NCBI RefSeq assembly: GCF_035083965.1
Contig: NC_089738.1
Span: 2,338,259 to 2,402,258, forward strand
Source of the DNA: Branchiostoma lanceolatum
Taxonomy: Eukaryota > Chordata > Leptocardii > Amphioxiformes > Branchiostomatidae
Reading direction: 5' to 3'
Length of the DNA: 64,000 bases
Positions 39,501 to 50,900 of the stretch are shown here, in pieces. The notes beneath the pieces are model-generated. The model had not been told where the DNA came from. It did no database searches and saw nothing but the letters and a program-made list of their open reading frames with translations. A program made the translations under genes and the position numbers. Within the stretch, counting starts at the first letter, position 1. The number at the start of each line of letters is the position of its first letter.

Positions 39501-40002
39501 GGTTAAGGTACGCAGCACTAGTATAAAATCATTGATGACCATTGGTCACACCATAAATACCCTTTACACATATGCCTAAATAAGGTGTGACCATCAATGG
39601 TTCACACCATAAATACATTCAACATATATAAATTCCCACAAATTTCGTCGATAGAAAAAGAATCTGTTTACGCTTTGTGTGTATTGTTGCTTTTTAGTAA
39701 AACTTGTACTGTTTGCATGATATTCCCATTGCAAAGTCAAGGATAACGCAAATCCAGTTTAGGATGGGTAGAAAGTCGCATGTGTCGCAAGTCGAAAAAG
39801 GCATTCAAGTGTTAACTGTCCTGTGTGGTGTAGAGATATGTTGGCTTTTAGACTGTAGGATTTGGATGGTGGACCTTTTCCACTCTAGCTGTAAATGCGC
39901 TTTCTTATTAAAGCAACTGCCTCTCGGGGTGAGACGGCTGCAGTTCAGTGACCTATCGCAAGTGGGCGTGAGACGCCGATGAGCCGACAGATCTTTTGTT
40001 GA
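39501..40002. other. No recognisable gene
   Basis: Short imperfect repeats of ATTGGTCACACCATAAATACC (39540 and 39595). No gene supported. Confidence 0.4.
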
Positions 40003-41168
40003 TTTTATCTCCATGAAAAATGGAGATATAGGTTTGGGTGTGTCTGTCTGTCTGTTTATTTGTGTTTCCGCACCACTCCGGTCAGCATAACTCAAGAGCC
40101 TCTTGATGGATTACAATGAAATTTAGTATGTGGGCAGATGTTGGGCAGCCGAAATTCAGGGTCGATTTTGGGCCCCCTGGTATGTGACCTTGGTACTGCA
40201 GCAGAACTTCAATTTTTGTATATTTTGACCTGGACGTGCTGTGGTCTTGATTTCTGGGTGGCAGATAGCTTGTGATGTAATAAAGAAGTGGTGTAGGTTT
40301 GGGCCCCCTAGCAGCTTCCTCTAGAACTGCAGGGGCTTTTTGTGAAAATCTTCCAAGGAGAATAACTGAACAAAGGAACAACGGATTTCCATGATATTTA
40401 GTACGCAGGTAGCTTAGATAGAGATATACACAATGAAGTGCAAATTATGCTAATTAGGACTTAATTTGCATAGCTAATGAGGAAAATCTATATTTGCAGT
40501 GTTTTCCATTATCAGACTCAAATACATGAATCGTATGGAGTTTATGGAAAGTGGATCATCAACAGCTACCAATTATGCAAATAAATTCCTAATTTTCATA
40601 ATTAATGCAAAACACCATATCTCATCTAATTGGAAAATTATGGGACTGTCGATATGAAATTTAGTATGCAGGTAACTTAGACAAAAATATACATAATGAA
40701 GTGTAAATTATGCTAATTGTGAGTTAATTTGCATAGCTAATGAGGAAAATCTATATTTGCAGTGTTTTCCTCCATCAGACTCAAATACATGTAACATATG
40801 TAGTTTATGGAAAGTGGAGCATCAACAGATACCAATTTGCAAATAAATTCCTAATTTGCATAATTTACGCAAAAACACCATAATTCATCTGATTGGAAAA
40901 TTATAGGACTGTCAATATTGCAACATGTGTAAGTTAGATAAAGGTGTTTATGATGATGATGATGATGATGACAGGTTTATTCAGTAGACAAACAGATACA
41001 GGCCTCATGGCAGCCCTGAGGCTGAATTAACAGGCTTGTTCACAATATCAATAATCAAATTTACAATACAGTTCACAATATCAATAATCAAATTTACAAT
41101 ACATTTCATTGTTACCATAACAATTACAAATTTCTTCGAATTTAAAATCTTAATGTCATATTCTCTTA

Positions 41169-43313
41169 CTAGTCAGTGTTGTTTAGCAGAGTTACCATGT
41201 AGTAAATGGGGCTCTTAGTGAATCTGGCGGTATTTGCTTTAAAAGTCTGTAGCCGGTTACACGACCGAGTCTTTCTGCCGGAAATCGCCTCGCGGCACGG
41301 TGGGAGGCAGTCTCGGAAGATCGGGGATCTCAGTAGGGAGCGAGCATAACTTCTGCATAGTTCTAGTCGTCTTTGGGCCAGTGGTGTAAGGGAGAGTTCT
41401 GTCAGGGCTGAGCTGTAGCAGGTGTAGTTCTGTCTCAAGATGATCTTACACGCCCTCTTCTGCACTGTCTCAATTGATTCAGCCACAGTCAATCCCGGAT
41501 GCCACACTTGGCATGCATATTCCCGACGCACGAAGCCGATATAAACAAGTACAAGGTCATCGGTAGTAAGGCCATGCTTGGACAATGTTCTTAACATATA
41601 GAGACGTTTGCTGCCCTTCCCAACAATCATCTCGACGTGCTTGGTCCACTTAAGGTTGCTCTGTAGTATGATGCCCAGGATGCGCGCATATTCTACAACC
41701 TTCAGCTGAGTGGGACCCACTGTGATGACAGGTGGGGGTGGTGGATGCTTCATGAAACAGAACAGAAGCACTTTACATTTGGACGGGTTCAAAGTCATAT
41801 GGTTTTCATCGGTCCATCTGGCTAAGCCGTCGATGTCATCTTGGATGGTGGGCACTCTAAGAACATGTCGTGGTTCTAATAACGACAAGTCGTCGACATA
41901 CTTGAAGGTATCTGCTGTCGTGTTGTCAACAGGTACCGCGTCGTTAACAAGAACTAGAAAGACCAACGGCCCTAGCTTTGTACCCTGTGGCACTCCGCAC
42001 GTTAGTGTTTGCCATTCTGACACTTCACCTTGGTATCTGACTCGCTGTCGTCGTTCCGAGAGAAAACTGATGATCCAAGGAATGACAGATGGGCGGACTC
42101 CAAGCTCAATCAGTTTGTTGATGGCAGTGTGGTGATGGACGGAGTCAAAGGCTCGTGTAAAATCCGTAAGGACTAGCGTCGACAGGTGGCTACGTTTGTC
42201 TGCTGTTTCCAGAATCTTGTGCGTCAGAAACGTCAAGTAGTGTGTAGTCGAGCGGCCTCGCAGTGACCCATATTGTCGCGGGTCTACACGGGGAAGTATA
42301 TCCTTGATACACCACTCAGTCATGATGCCTTCACACACCTTGGCAAACACTGATGTTAAAGAGATAGGTTTCAACTTTGACAGACTTGGTGGCATCTCCT
42401 TAGGGACCGGGATGACATCCGCGTCCTTCCAAACGTCGGGTACAACACCTTCACAGAGCGAAGTGTTCATGATATCGCACAGTGGTTGGCACAGTTCAAA
42501 AGCGAACTCCCGGACGATCCTGGGGGAAATATTATCGCTGCCAGTGGCCTTTCCGATCTTCACCTTCTTGAGTCTATGTCACATGTCCCAGAAAGAGACA
42601 AAGGGTGAAGGGGCCGGGGCAGGCAGGTACGCTTGGAGATCTTGGAGCTGCAAAGGGGCGTGCTGCTGTGATGCCGCTGCCAAGTGGACATTGATGGCGC
42701 TCGCTACAGCCTTGGGCAATGATGATGGTACGCCAGGTACTTCAACACAGAGCTGTCCTTTGCTGCAATTGGTTATATCTTTGATGGCATTGTACCACTT
42801 TCTGGGATCTGTCGTTTTGAGGTGCTCTATTTTGTTTCTGTAGAAGGCTTTCTTCGACGACTGGATGTTTTTAGAGATTTTGTTCCGAAGATGTTTCCAC
42901 TTTGGGCGATTTCCCTCCGCAAAGGCTCGTTGTCGGTCTCTGATCAGAGTTTTCAAATGTGGATTAATCCAGGGTTTATCTTGCTTGTGGATTCTTACAG
43001 TCTTAACTGGGAAAAAACTGTCGACCGCACTGAGCAGAGTAGTGTAGAACGCTGAGCTCTTCTCCTGGGTGTTGTCTGCACAGTACACTTCCTCCCAATC
43101 ATGGCCAGTAATCCAACATCCAAAGGCTCGCAAGTCTGACTCTCGCAGGGGTCGCACCTGTTTCTTATGGGTCTCGTTACCAGTTTTGGAAGTTGGTCTT
43201 TCCTCCCAGATAACACAGTTGTGGTCGCTGTCACCAATGGGGGGATCAGTTGTTGGTTCTTGGTAGCAGGTGGCCAAGATGTCATTGGCCAGGGTCGAGG
43301 ATGGCATTCTCAC
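41169..43313 (-). pseudogene. LINE reverse transcriptase part
   Basis: Continues the element in one frame: IGDSDHNCVIW (end of endonuclease), a linker, a single TGA at 42579-42581 after FVSFWDM, then the RT. RT motifs: IGKATGSDNISPRIV, LTDFTRAFDSVHHH, CGVPQGTKLGPLVF and the catalytic FKYVDD, followed by LNPSKCKVLLF and a C-terminal thumb region with QKRACKII. The motif style fits the CR1/L2 group. It copies its own RNA at the nicked target. Confidence 0.9.
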
Positions 43314-44115
43314 GTGTCGGCATCTTCACAAGTTGTTTCAGTGAGTGCTTCGAGCAAAGGCCAGTAACATCCAGTCGGTTAAGGTCGCCAAGAACGACCA
43401 CTCCTATATCTGGATATTGTCTACGAATATCGTCAATCGATGTTGACAGAAAGTCAACTGAAGCCTCTTCGTGAGCCGAGTTTGGGGGATGGTATACCGC
43501 ACACAGAGCAATAGATGTTACAGATCTCGGGAGCCAATAGGGGCGGATGTGGATCCAAACACACTCAAGTTCCGTTGGAATAGGAATGTCCAGAGGCTTC
43601 GAAAGAATGCTCTCCTTAGTGTACACTGCGACTCCTCCTCCACGCCCGTCGTTTCTACACTTAGAGAAGAGGTTGAAATTCTGTATGGATGTCATTTCGG
43701 CTGGTAGTTGTGGGGTAAACCACGTTTCAGTTACAACCGCGATGTCAACATCGGATGTGGACAGGATTGCTTGAAACTCGTCAAGCTTGTTTACAAGCGA
43801 CCTGGTGTTGGTAAGCAGCATTCTTGGCATGTGCCGAGGTCGACGGAATGTTTTTGTCTTTTGTTCTGTCATAACAGGGCGCAGCTGTGCTACGTGCCTT
43901 GACTGAACGTAATTAGCGATTGGTCTATTCCCGATGACTGTTTGTATGTGTCGTGCATGGTTCCTACCAGCTTTGCATCCCCTTGGTCTGCTTCTCCACT
44001 TCAGGATGCCTAGACCATGTAAGGTTGACCTCAGTTCCCGATTCACTGGTGTGGTTGCTTTCCGCAAGCTCTGCAAGATCCGTAGTGAATATCCCCAGGT
44101 GTGGCGTGCCACCAT
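43282..44115 (-). pseudogene. LINE endonuclease part
   Basis: About 100 N-terminal residues without clear domain, then an APE endonuclease: LLTNTRSLVNKLDEF, VVTETWF, GRGGGVAVYTKE, VYHPP and VVVLGDLNRLDV. The SDHN motif lies in the next frame (43313 downward), which shows a frameshift around 43290. It nicks target DNA to prime reverse transcription. Confidence 0.85.
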
Positions 44116-44779
44116 TATTGCACAAGTGATGAAGACGCCGATACAGACTAAAAGTTACACAGCTCTAAAACACTCGAGGAAGCTCCGATCCTGTTCAAAC
44201 TAGCAGGAGATGTTCGGTGCATATTCCGACGGCAGGAGACAGACACTGACATCTAAAACGGGGTCTAAAGACACCTTAAAACGCCACGATGGCAGAGACG
44301 AGCAAAGTCATGCGGCTGCCTTCCAGAAGCGCCACCTACCTAGCATATATTATGCAAATGTGTAAGTCATTTGTATGAATAGAATTGTTCATGGAGATAT
44401 GAGGTCGTGGAACTCTTGTTGAATTATGAGTAGGTTTATAACTTTAACTGAAACATGTTTCTTTCTCGTATTTCTCAAGTGCACCCTACTATAATTTCAA
44501 CCGCGTCGAAGCTAGTCTCCTTGTGGCCCTTAACTATAGAAACCCCCATAGGCCGAAAACTTAAAAAAGGTACTTAATGTTGCAAAAACAGACGTAAAAC
44601 ACACTATAAAGAATAAGCCAGATCCTTTAACATCTGCTTGAAGAATAGGACGAAGTCCCCCAACCTACCGGTCGTTCGTGACGACATATCTTAATTTGCT
44701 CAGTCAATATTATACACAAACACGCAGCTCGACCAACTGGCCGCTGACCCCGCCACGACAAACATGATTTGCATAGGAG

Positions 44780-44822
44780 TGACGTCAGCTGCCACCAGGT
44801 GTACTCCACAGGTCTATATAAG
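44780..44822 (+). promoter_or_regulatory. P450 promoter: CRE palindrome and TATA box
   Basis: TGACGTCA (44780-44787) is a perfect CRE-type site and TATATAAG (44815-44822) a TATA box, giving transcription from about 44850 and a leader of about 80 bases to the ATG at 44932. cAMP/CREB control is inferred from the motif only. Confidence 0.65.
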
Positions 44823-44931
44823 GAGCGCTGATTGCTGGCTAAGTAGGTCAGCCGGGTCAGTAAGCATTGCAGTGTCGTCAGCGTTCTGAGCGGAGAGGTC
44901 AAGCTGTCCTGGTCTTCAAGAGAGTTACACC

Positions 44932-47900
44932 ATGTTGGAATTTCTGCCGTTTTCCCCTACCTGGGTGCTGGTAGGACTGTGTCTGGTCCTGCTTTACCTG
45001 TAAGTAGCTTCTTATCTACGTAGTAACAACAAACAAGAGTCCTTGTGTACATAATTTGTGAGTAAGGTGTTTGTTAATTTCCTTTGCTAGTGACCTGCTA
45101 GTTGTAAGATAAATGCATGAAATGGATCTTGATGTAAGGTGTGAAATCACAGACCCTGATTCACTTCTAGGAATTACCATCCTGATTTTTTGTATTGGCG
45201 ATTAATTGTCTAGGGATGAGCCATCATACTGGATAATTGTTAATGATGGCCCCAGACTTTAATGGTTTCGTCCATTGTATGTCATTCTTATTATGAAGCA
45301 CTATTTCTCGATTAGAACTGCCAGTCCTATCATCTTTACGAGGGGGCGAACTAATTTAATTCAAGGCCGTAATCCCACACCACGAGCGGACTAAGCTGTC
45401 TGGGCGGGCGGGCATCACTCCCAGGGCCGTAGAGGTATTGGGGAGCCCCCGATGGTCTGGTTTCCAGGCAAACCGGAAGTGACTTCGCGGCCGCCCGCGG
45501 ACACTTTTCTCAGAGACATATCTCAACAATCTTTCATCCCCTGCGTAAACGTTGTACATTGTCACAGCCTCCGTACTACAAACTACAAGTGTGGTAAGTT
45601 TGAAGGTCCAGAGATTTCCCATTATTAAACGGCGATCTTGAAATTAAAAATCGGTGTGCGTAAACGTGAACCGTCCCGACCCGTGCGCACATATGATCAC
45701 ATATGTGCGCTGCGACTGGACACCATACTTATACACAGACAGGAGGTCACTCCTGCACATGTTCGCAGCTAGAACTCACAATGCCCGTTGCCGCATTGGT
45801 ATGTAACTTGGCATATCGTTTGCTAGGTTCCGTGTGGTGATGCACGTTGTCTATTTTACAATGTAACCGTGACTATACGATCACAGCAAGTAGCGAAGGG
45901 ATGTACCCTGTATCTGCTTACGACATTCAGCGATGCGGAACGGCATGGTCTCTATGGGAGGGCAGTGGCGCATGCCATTAATTATAGGGGTGCAATAACG
46001 ATATTGCATTGACGATAAAAGCAGTTACGGTGTAAAGACATCGTGCATCACCACGCCACGCCCAACCTGGCAAACGATTTGTCAAGTTACACAGCAATGC
46101 GACGACGGGAACGTGAGTTTTAGCTGACGCGCAAACAAAAGCATTTCCAATACTCCCAGAAGAAGGTCATCCTCCTTCCCGGAGTAATAACTATAGACCG
46201 ATCTCCCTGCTGAGCATTATCAGTAAGGTGATGGAAGCACTCAATAACAATGCACTATGGAAACACATTAGTAAGAACAATATTATAAGCGACACTCAAT
46301 CTAGATTCAGGGCAGGCCACTAGGCAACAGATGCGCTTACTTTTGCAACCCAACAACGGCACCAAGGATAGACGGCAACAGAGCAGACTGATCTGCCTAG
46401 ACATAAGCAGAGCATTCGACTGAGTCTGGGTACAGGGGGCTCATTGCTAAACTAGACGCCATCGGTGTTAAAGGAAGTTTATTAAAATGGATTGAGGATT
46501 ACCTGTCCGACAGAAAACTGAAAGTAGTAATCAGCGGAAAAACATCCTCCTCCAAAGCTATCAACGCTGGAGTCCTCCAGGACTCAATCCTCGGTCCTCT
46601 CCTATTCCTCATTTTTATTGATGACATCACCGAAAAGCTAAGAAACACTGCCATGCATATGCTGACAACACATCCCTCAAGAATATCATCAGGAAAATAC
46701 TAGAAAGAACTTCAGCTGCAGAGTCACTCAACCAAGACCTCCAGGAAATCCAGAAATGGGAAAAAAACTGGAACGTTCTTTTTGGGGCGACAAAATGTAA
46801 AAGTTTGACAGTTAGCAACCTGAAGGACGTCGACGTAGAAGGCAACCACCCTGTCCTCAACTTCATGGGCACTGTCCTCTCTGAAGTGGAAGGACTGCAA
46901 GTCTGGCAGAAGTCGAACTGCTAGGACTTACAATAAGGAGAAACCTGACTTGGTCCCACCACATTGACAGAATGTCTACTGATGCTGGAAGACGACTAGG
47001 CCTGTTATTAAAGAAGAGTCTCTCCACACCTAAGTCCTAAACAAAGAGCTACTACTGTATTTACAAAAGCATCCACTGCACGAAATGGCGTCGGATCCTG
47101 ACGTATCCTGAAGTATCCTGACGTGATCCGGAACCTAAGATCCGGAAGAATCCGACCGGATCCAGGGCCGTATATTTCTCGGCAGGCTAACGGACATCCA
47201 AATATTGGGAGTCAAGGTACCACTAGCATATTTGACTTGTGTAAGTACGTGCTTACACAAGTTGTGTAAGTAGTACCTTGAGTCCCAATATTTGGATGCG
47301 CATTAGCCTGCCGGGCCTCGGATCCTGACGTATCCTGACGTGATCCGTGACCTAAGATCCGAAAGAATCCGAACGGATCCGGGGCCGAATATTCTTCGGC
47401 CAGTGTGTGTGTAAACCCTCCTGTGGACTGACTCTTGGCCAATCATTCCCTTGTTTGCCGAATTCTGTACGATCCGCACCCCCTAGGCCGGCCTGGCGGA
47501 GGCTAGATATGGTGTCTTCCCATGGTTTCTAGCTATGATGTGCTAGAAATGTTCGAGAGACACCAAGGTCTTATGCTGTGGTACTGGTGGTCCAGGTGGG
47601 ACATCATTGTCCCAGGGCTTTTCATGCACATTTATGAACATTAGGCATATGTACCCTAAAATTGACATAAAACAGCATAAGTGTGTCTTTTTGCATGTTT
47701 TTAGTTATTGAGATCACGTACAATGACGTGGTGCATGGTACTTTTGGGCAACGTAGCAGTATTTTTACAAACTGAAACGGTAAAACGATTGTCTTGGTAT
47801 AAGTCCATGTATAGTAATAATGATAACTTTTATTTGCAAATTCATGTCCGTAGGCTAATTGCAGGGGTACAAACAGTAGAAATGGTAACGATGGTAACAA

Positions 47901-50900
47901 GTGTCTATTCTATCTATGCATCTAACTTATATTTCTGCATGCGACATTACTGGAGGGTTTGACTTCTTCTTTGGAGGCAGTGGCTGATGAAAAGGCCCAC
48001 GTTTTAATGGTTAGTGGGTTTTGCGTTTTATAAGTCCGATAATCCCGATACTTTCACATTCTTCTTCAGGTACCTGGTGTGGCCGTATTCAACCTTCAGG
48101 AAGATGGGAATCCCTGGTCCAAAGCCCATCCCGCTCCTTGGAAACTACCTAGAGTATGGGAAGGTTGGTATCTACTCTTGTAAATCCGAATCGCACTGGT
48201 AGTTATCCGCAAAGTTTTTAAAAACCTACCCATTTGATGACGTACCGTCGACTTAGGCCCACTTTAGACTTGCCACGCTTTAACCGACCTGAGTCAATCA
48301 ACCGACGTGTGTCGCTTAGGCCCGCTTTACCTACATGTAGGCGGAATTTATTTGCATATTTCTATGTAAGTGGTTTTGTTGACTTCCATGGCCAGACCTT
48401 CGGTCAGGAGGTAAAATAAGAAGACAGGGCAATTTTCATTAGCTCATATCGAGTACCATTCTGACCGGCACAATTTCAATGGTTACATGTCCTTTTCTAT
48501 GTCTGATGGTGTAACCTTTGCTCCATTGTCTTGCACCCAGGGAGCTCACCTGTTCGATAAGGAATGCTACGAGAAGTACAACAAAGTCTATGGGTAAGGT
48601 CTTTGCCATATGCTGTCTTGAAAGTGATTACGATTGCAAGCAATATTTGCTTTGTAGTTGATTTACGTAAAACAATTACAGTGTAGTAGCCGTTGCTAAC
48701 GGCGATGGCAGAAGCGTACAACCATCGTGAGTCGTTACCATAAATGTTTTATTGTTTATTGATTTATTGGTCAGAAATTACTCGTGCAATGGCAGCTAGT
48801 GCTGAATTGCTGCAGGGTTTACAATCACATAATACACAACAGATACATATTTGCTCCCCACTTGCACTTTGTGGAACTGTCGCAAGGGTCTGAGAGGCTG
48901 CCATTCATTGTCGATCGCTTCCTGGTCGAACCGAATGCCAAGTTATTGAGTAGCCGTAAGAATATAAAGCTATTGTCTGTCTTATTTCAGGTACTTCGAA
49001 GGCAGGACACCGAATCTGATGGTCGGTGACCTGGAACTTATCAAAGAAATCACAGTGAAGGAGATCAACAAGTTCACTAACCGAAGGGTGAGTTAGGCCC
49101 ACTTTAGACTTGCCACTCTTTAACCGACCTGAGTCACTTAACCGACCTGTGTCGCTTGATCGTTACCGGTCAAAAGAGGAAATAAGCGTCATATGTCGGT
49201 TTTTCTTGGAACCGATCCAGACCACCTTCCAACCCCGTGACGGTTCCTCCCTGTGTGTAAAGTGATATCCGGCTCCGGCGACGCTTAGGAGGTCATGGTA
49301 ATGACATGCTAATTCTATTGCGAAACGCTACATGTATGGAGAGCCTATCAAAAACACTGAAAGAAGATTACAGCCATCACAAGCTAACCAGTGGTGTAAA
49401 CCCAATGCTTTATTGACGTTTAAAATTCGATCCCGGCTTTGTCCCCCTCCCTTCATGCAAGCTACTGGAAAGGGAGACAGTCCTTGGGAAGGGAATTTAA
49501 GCCGTGGTTCGCTGTTCATCATGTGATTGTCAAACAGAGCTAGGGGAATTTCCCCGGTACAATGAAGCTGTGAACATTTACAGGTTTGCGTAGCAAAGCC
49601 TTAGTTGGATCCGTTGGCATGTGCGGTGGTCGCCATCTTGAATTGTGACGTCATAGGGTCGCCATACCATTTTATTGGGAGGGGTGTTTTTGGGGGTCGT
49701 TAGTTCTATCCACTGCCGCTCTCACTGCTGCTGCTATGCTTAGTCCTGTCCACTCTTTCACATTGTCTTCCCACCGTTTTCTCTGTCTTCCTCTCTTTCG
49801 GCTACCTGGCACTGTTCCTGTATTCAAGTTTTTGCAAGCCCTGGCGATCTTACCACATGTCCGAACCATCTTAGCTTGCGCTTCATTACAGTTGTCAAGA
49901 GGTTGTCATGTGGTCCAATGGCTTGTACTACTTTGTTACTATTTGCTACCATTATCTCATATTGTATTAGTCAAACTGTAATATATTGTCTTACGTGCAG
50001 ACGTTTGATGGTCAAGGTGAGATTTTCGACCAAGCTATGACCAGCCTGAAGGATGCGGACTGGAAGCGTGTCCGAAGTGCCATCACCCCAACCTTCAGCT
50101 CCGGGAAACTCAAGCAGGTAGGCAAGCAAGAACCTTATTCTCCCTTTAAGTTTTAAATCGCCAACATTTACATGGCAGTATAGCTTCGGTGAACGTGATT
50201 ATCATATGGAATATGTAAATGAGAAAACAAAAACAAACAAACATACCAGAAACAACTCCATGTGAACTAGTAGGCCCTTCCATTGACCCCATGACCTGGA
50301 ATGTCTGTCAGTTTGTACGTAAGGTTGATAAATTACTCACTTCCTGTCACTATGGTAAATCCGACCTTTACTTCCTCTGAACGTGACTAGAAGTGGAAAA
50401 TACATGATGCGGAAACACAAACAGACCAAAAACTCTACTTCCGTAAGGATGACTGTGGTTCCTGTGTTTTCTGTAATCCCAGATGGCGGTGCAAGTCGAG
50501 CGATGTGCGGATGGACTCGTGGCTGGCATGGCGGAGAACGAGCAGAAAGGGACATCGTTTGACGTGAAGCGGTGAGCAGTGTATTAATCTGTGCTCTCTT
50601 TTTAATTACAGATTTGCGTAGCAAAACCTTTGCTGGATCCGTTGGTATGTGTGGTGGCCGCTATCTTGAATTTGTGACGTCACAGGGTATTTTAGGATTT
50701 TATTGGAATTGCAACAGTGCAATAAACGTGGGGCATAGGCAGCTATTGCTGATGTCGTGCCCCACACACATAGTCACAGGGTATGACGTCACAGTGTGTC
50801 AGGCTCTACAGACAATAACTGTTTTTACCCTCTAACTTTACCTGTAGTCTTGCCGGTGGCTACACCATGGACGTGATCTCCAGCACTGGGTTCGGAGTGG

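Larger units (their letters stand above)
40955..44340 (-). mobile_element. Non-LTR retrotransposon (CR1/L2 group), nearly whole
   Basis: About 3.4 kb, minus strand, inserted inside a Helitron. It has an APE-type endonuclease and a reverse transcriptase. The 3' end has AATAAA, then CCTGTCATCATCATC-type tail repeats, with no poly(A). I see no separate ORF1, so either it is 5' truncated or the family lacks ORF1. The coding region has one frameshift near 43290 and one in-frame stop (42579-42581), so it is young but probably dead. Confidence 0.85.
40003..44418 (+). mobile_element. Non-autonomous Helitron, CTCCATG subfamily, split by a LINE
   Basis: The 5' end is TTTTATCTCCATGAAAAATG (hairpin CATTTTTCATGG) at 40003, the 3' end GGTCGTGGAACTCTTG at 44418, with flanking A and T and no target duplication. 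The 5' motif ATCTCCATG returns inverted near the 3' end (TTCATGGAGATAT). The copy at 53700-54475 is uninterrupted and matches both halves (40003-40954 and 44341-44418), showing that 40955-44340 is a later insertion. Confidence 0.7.
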
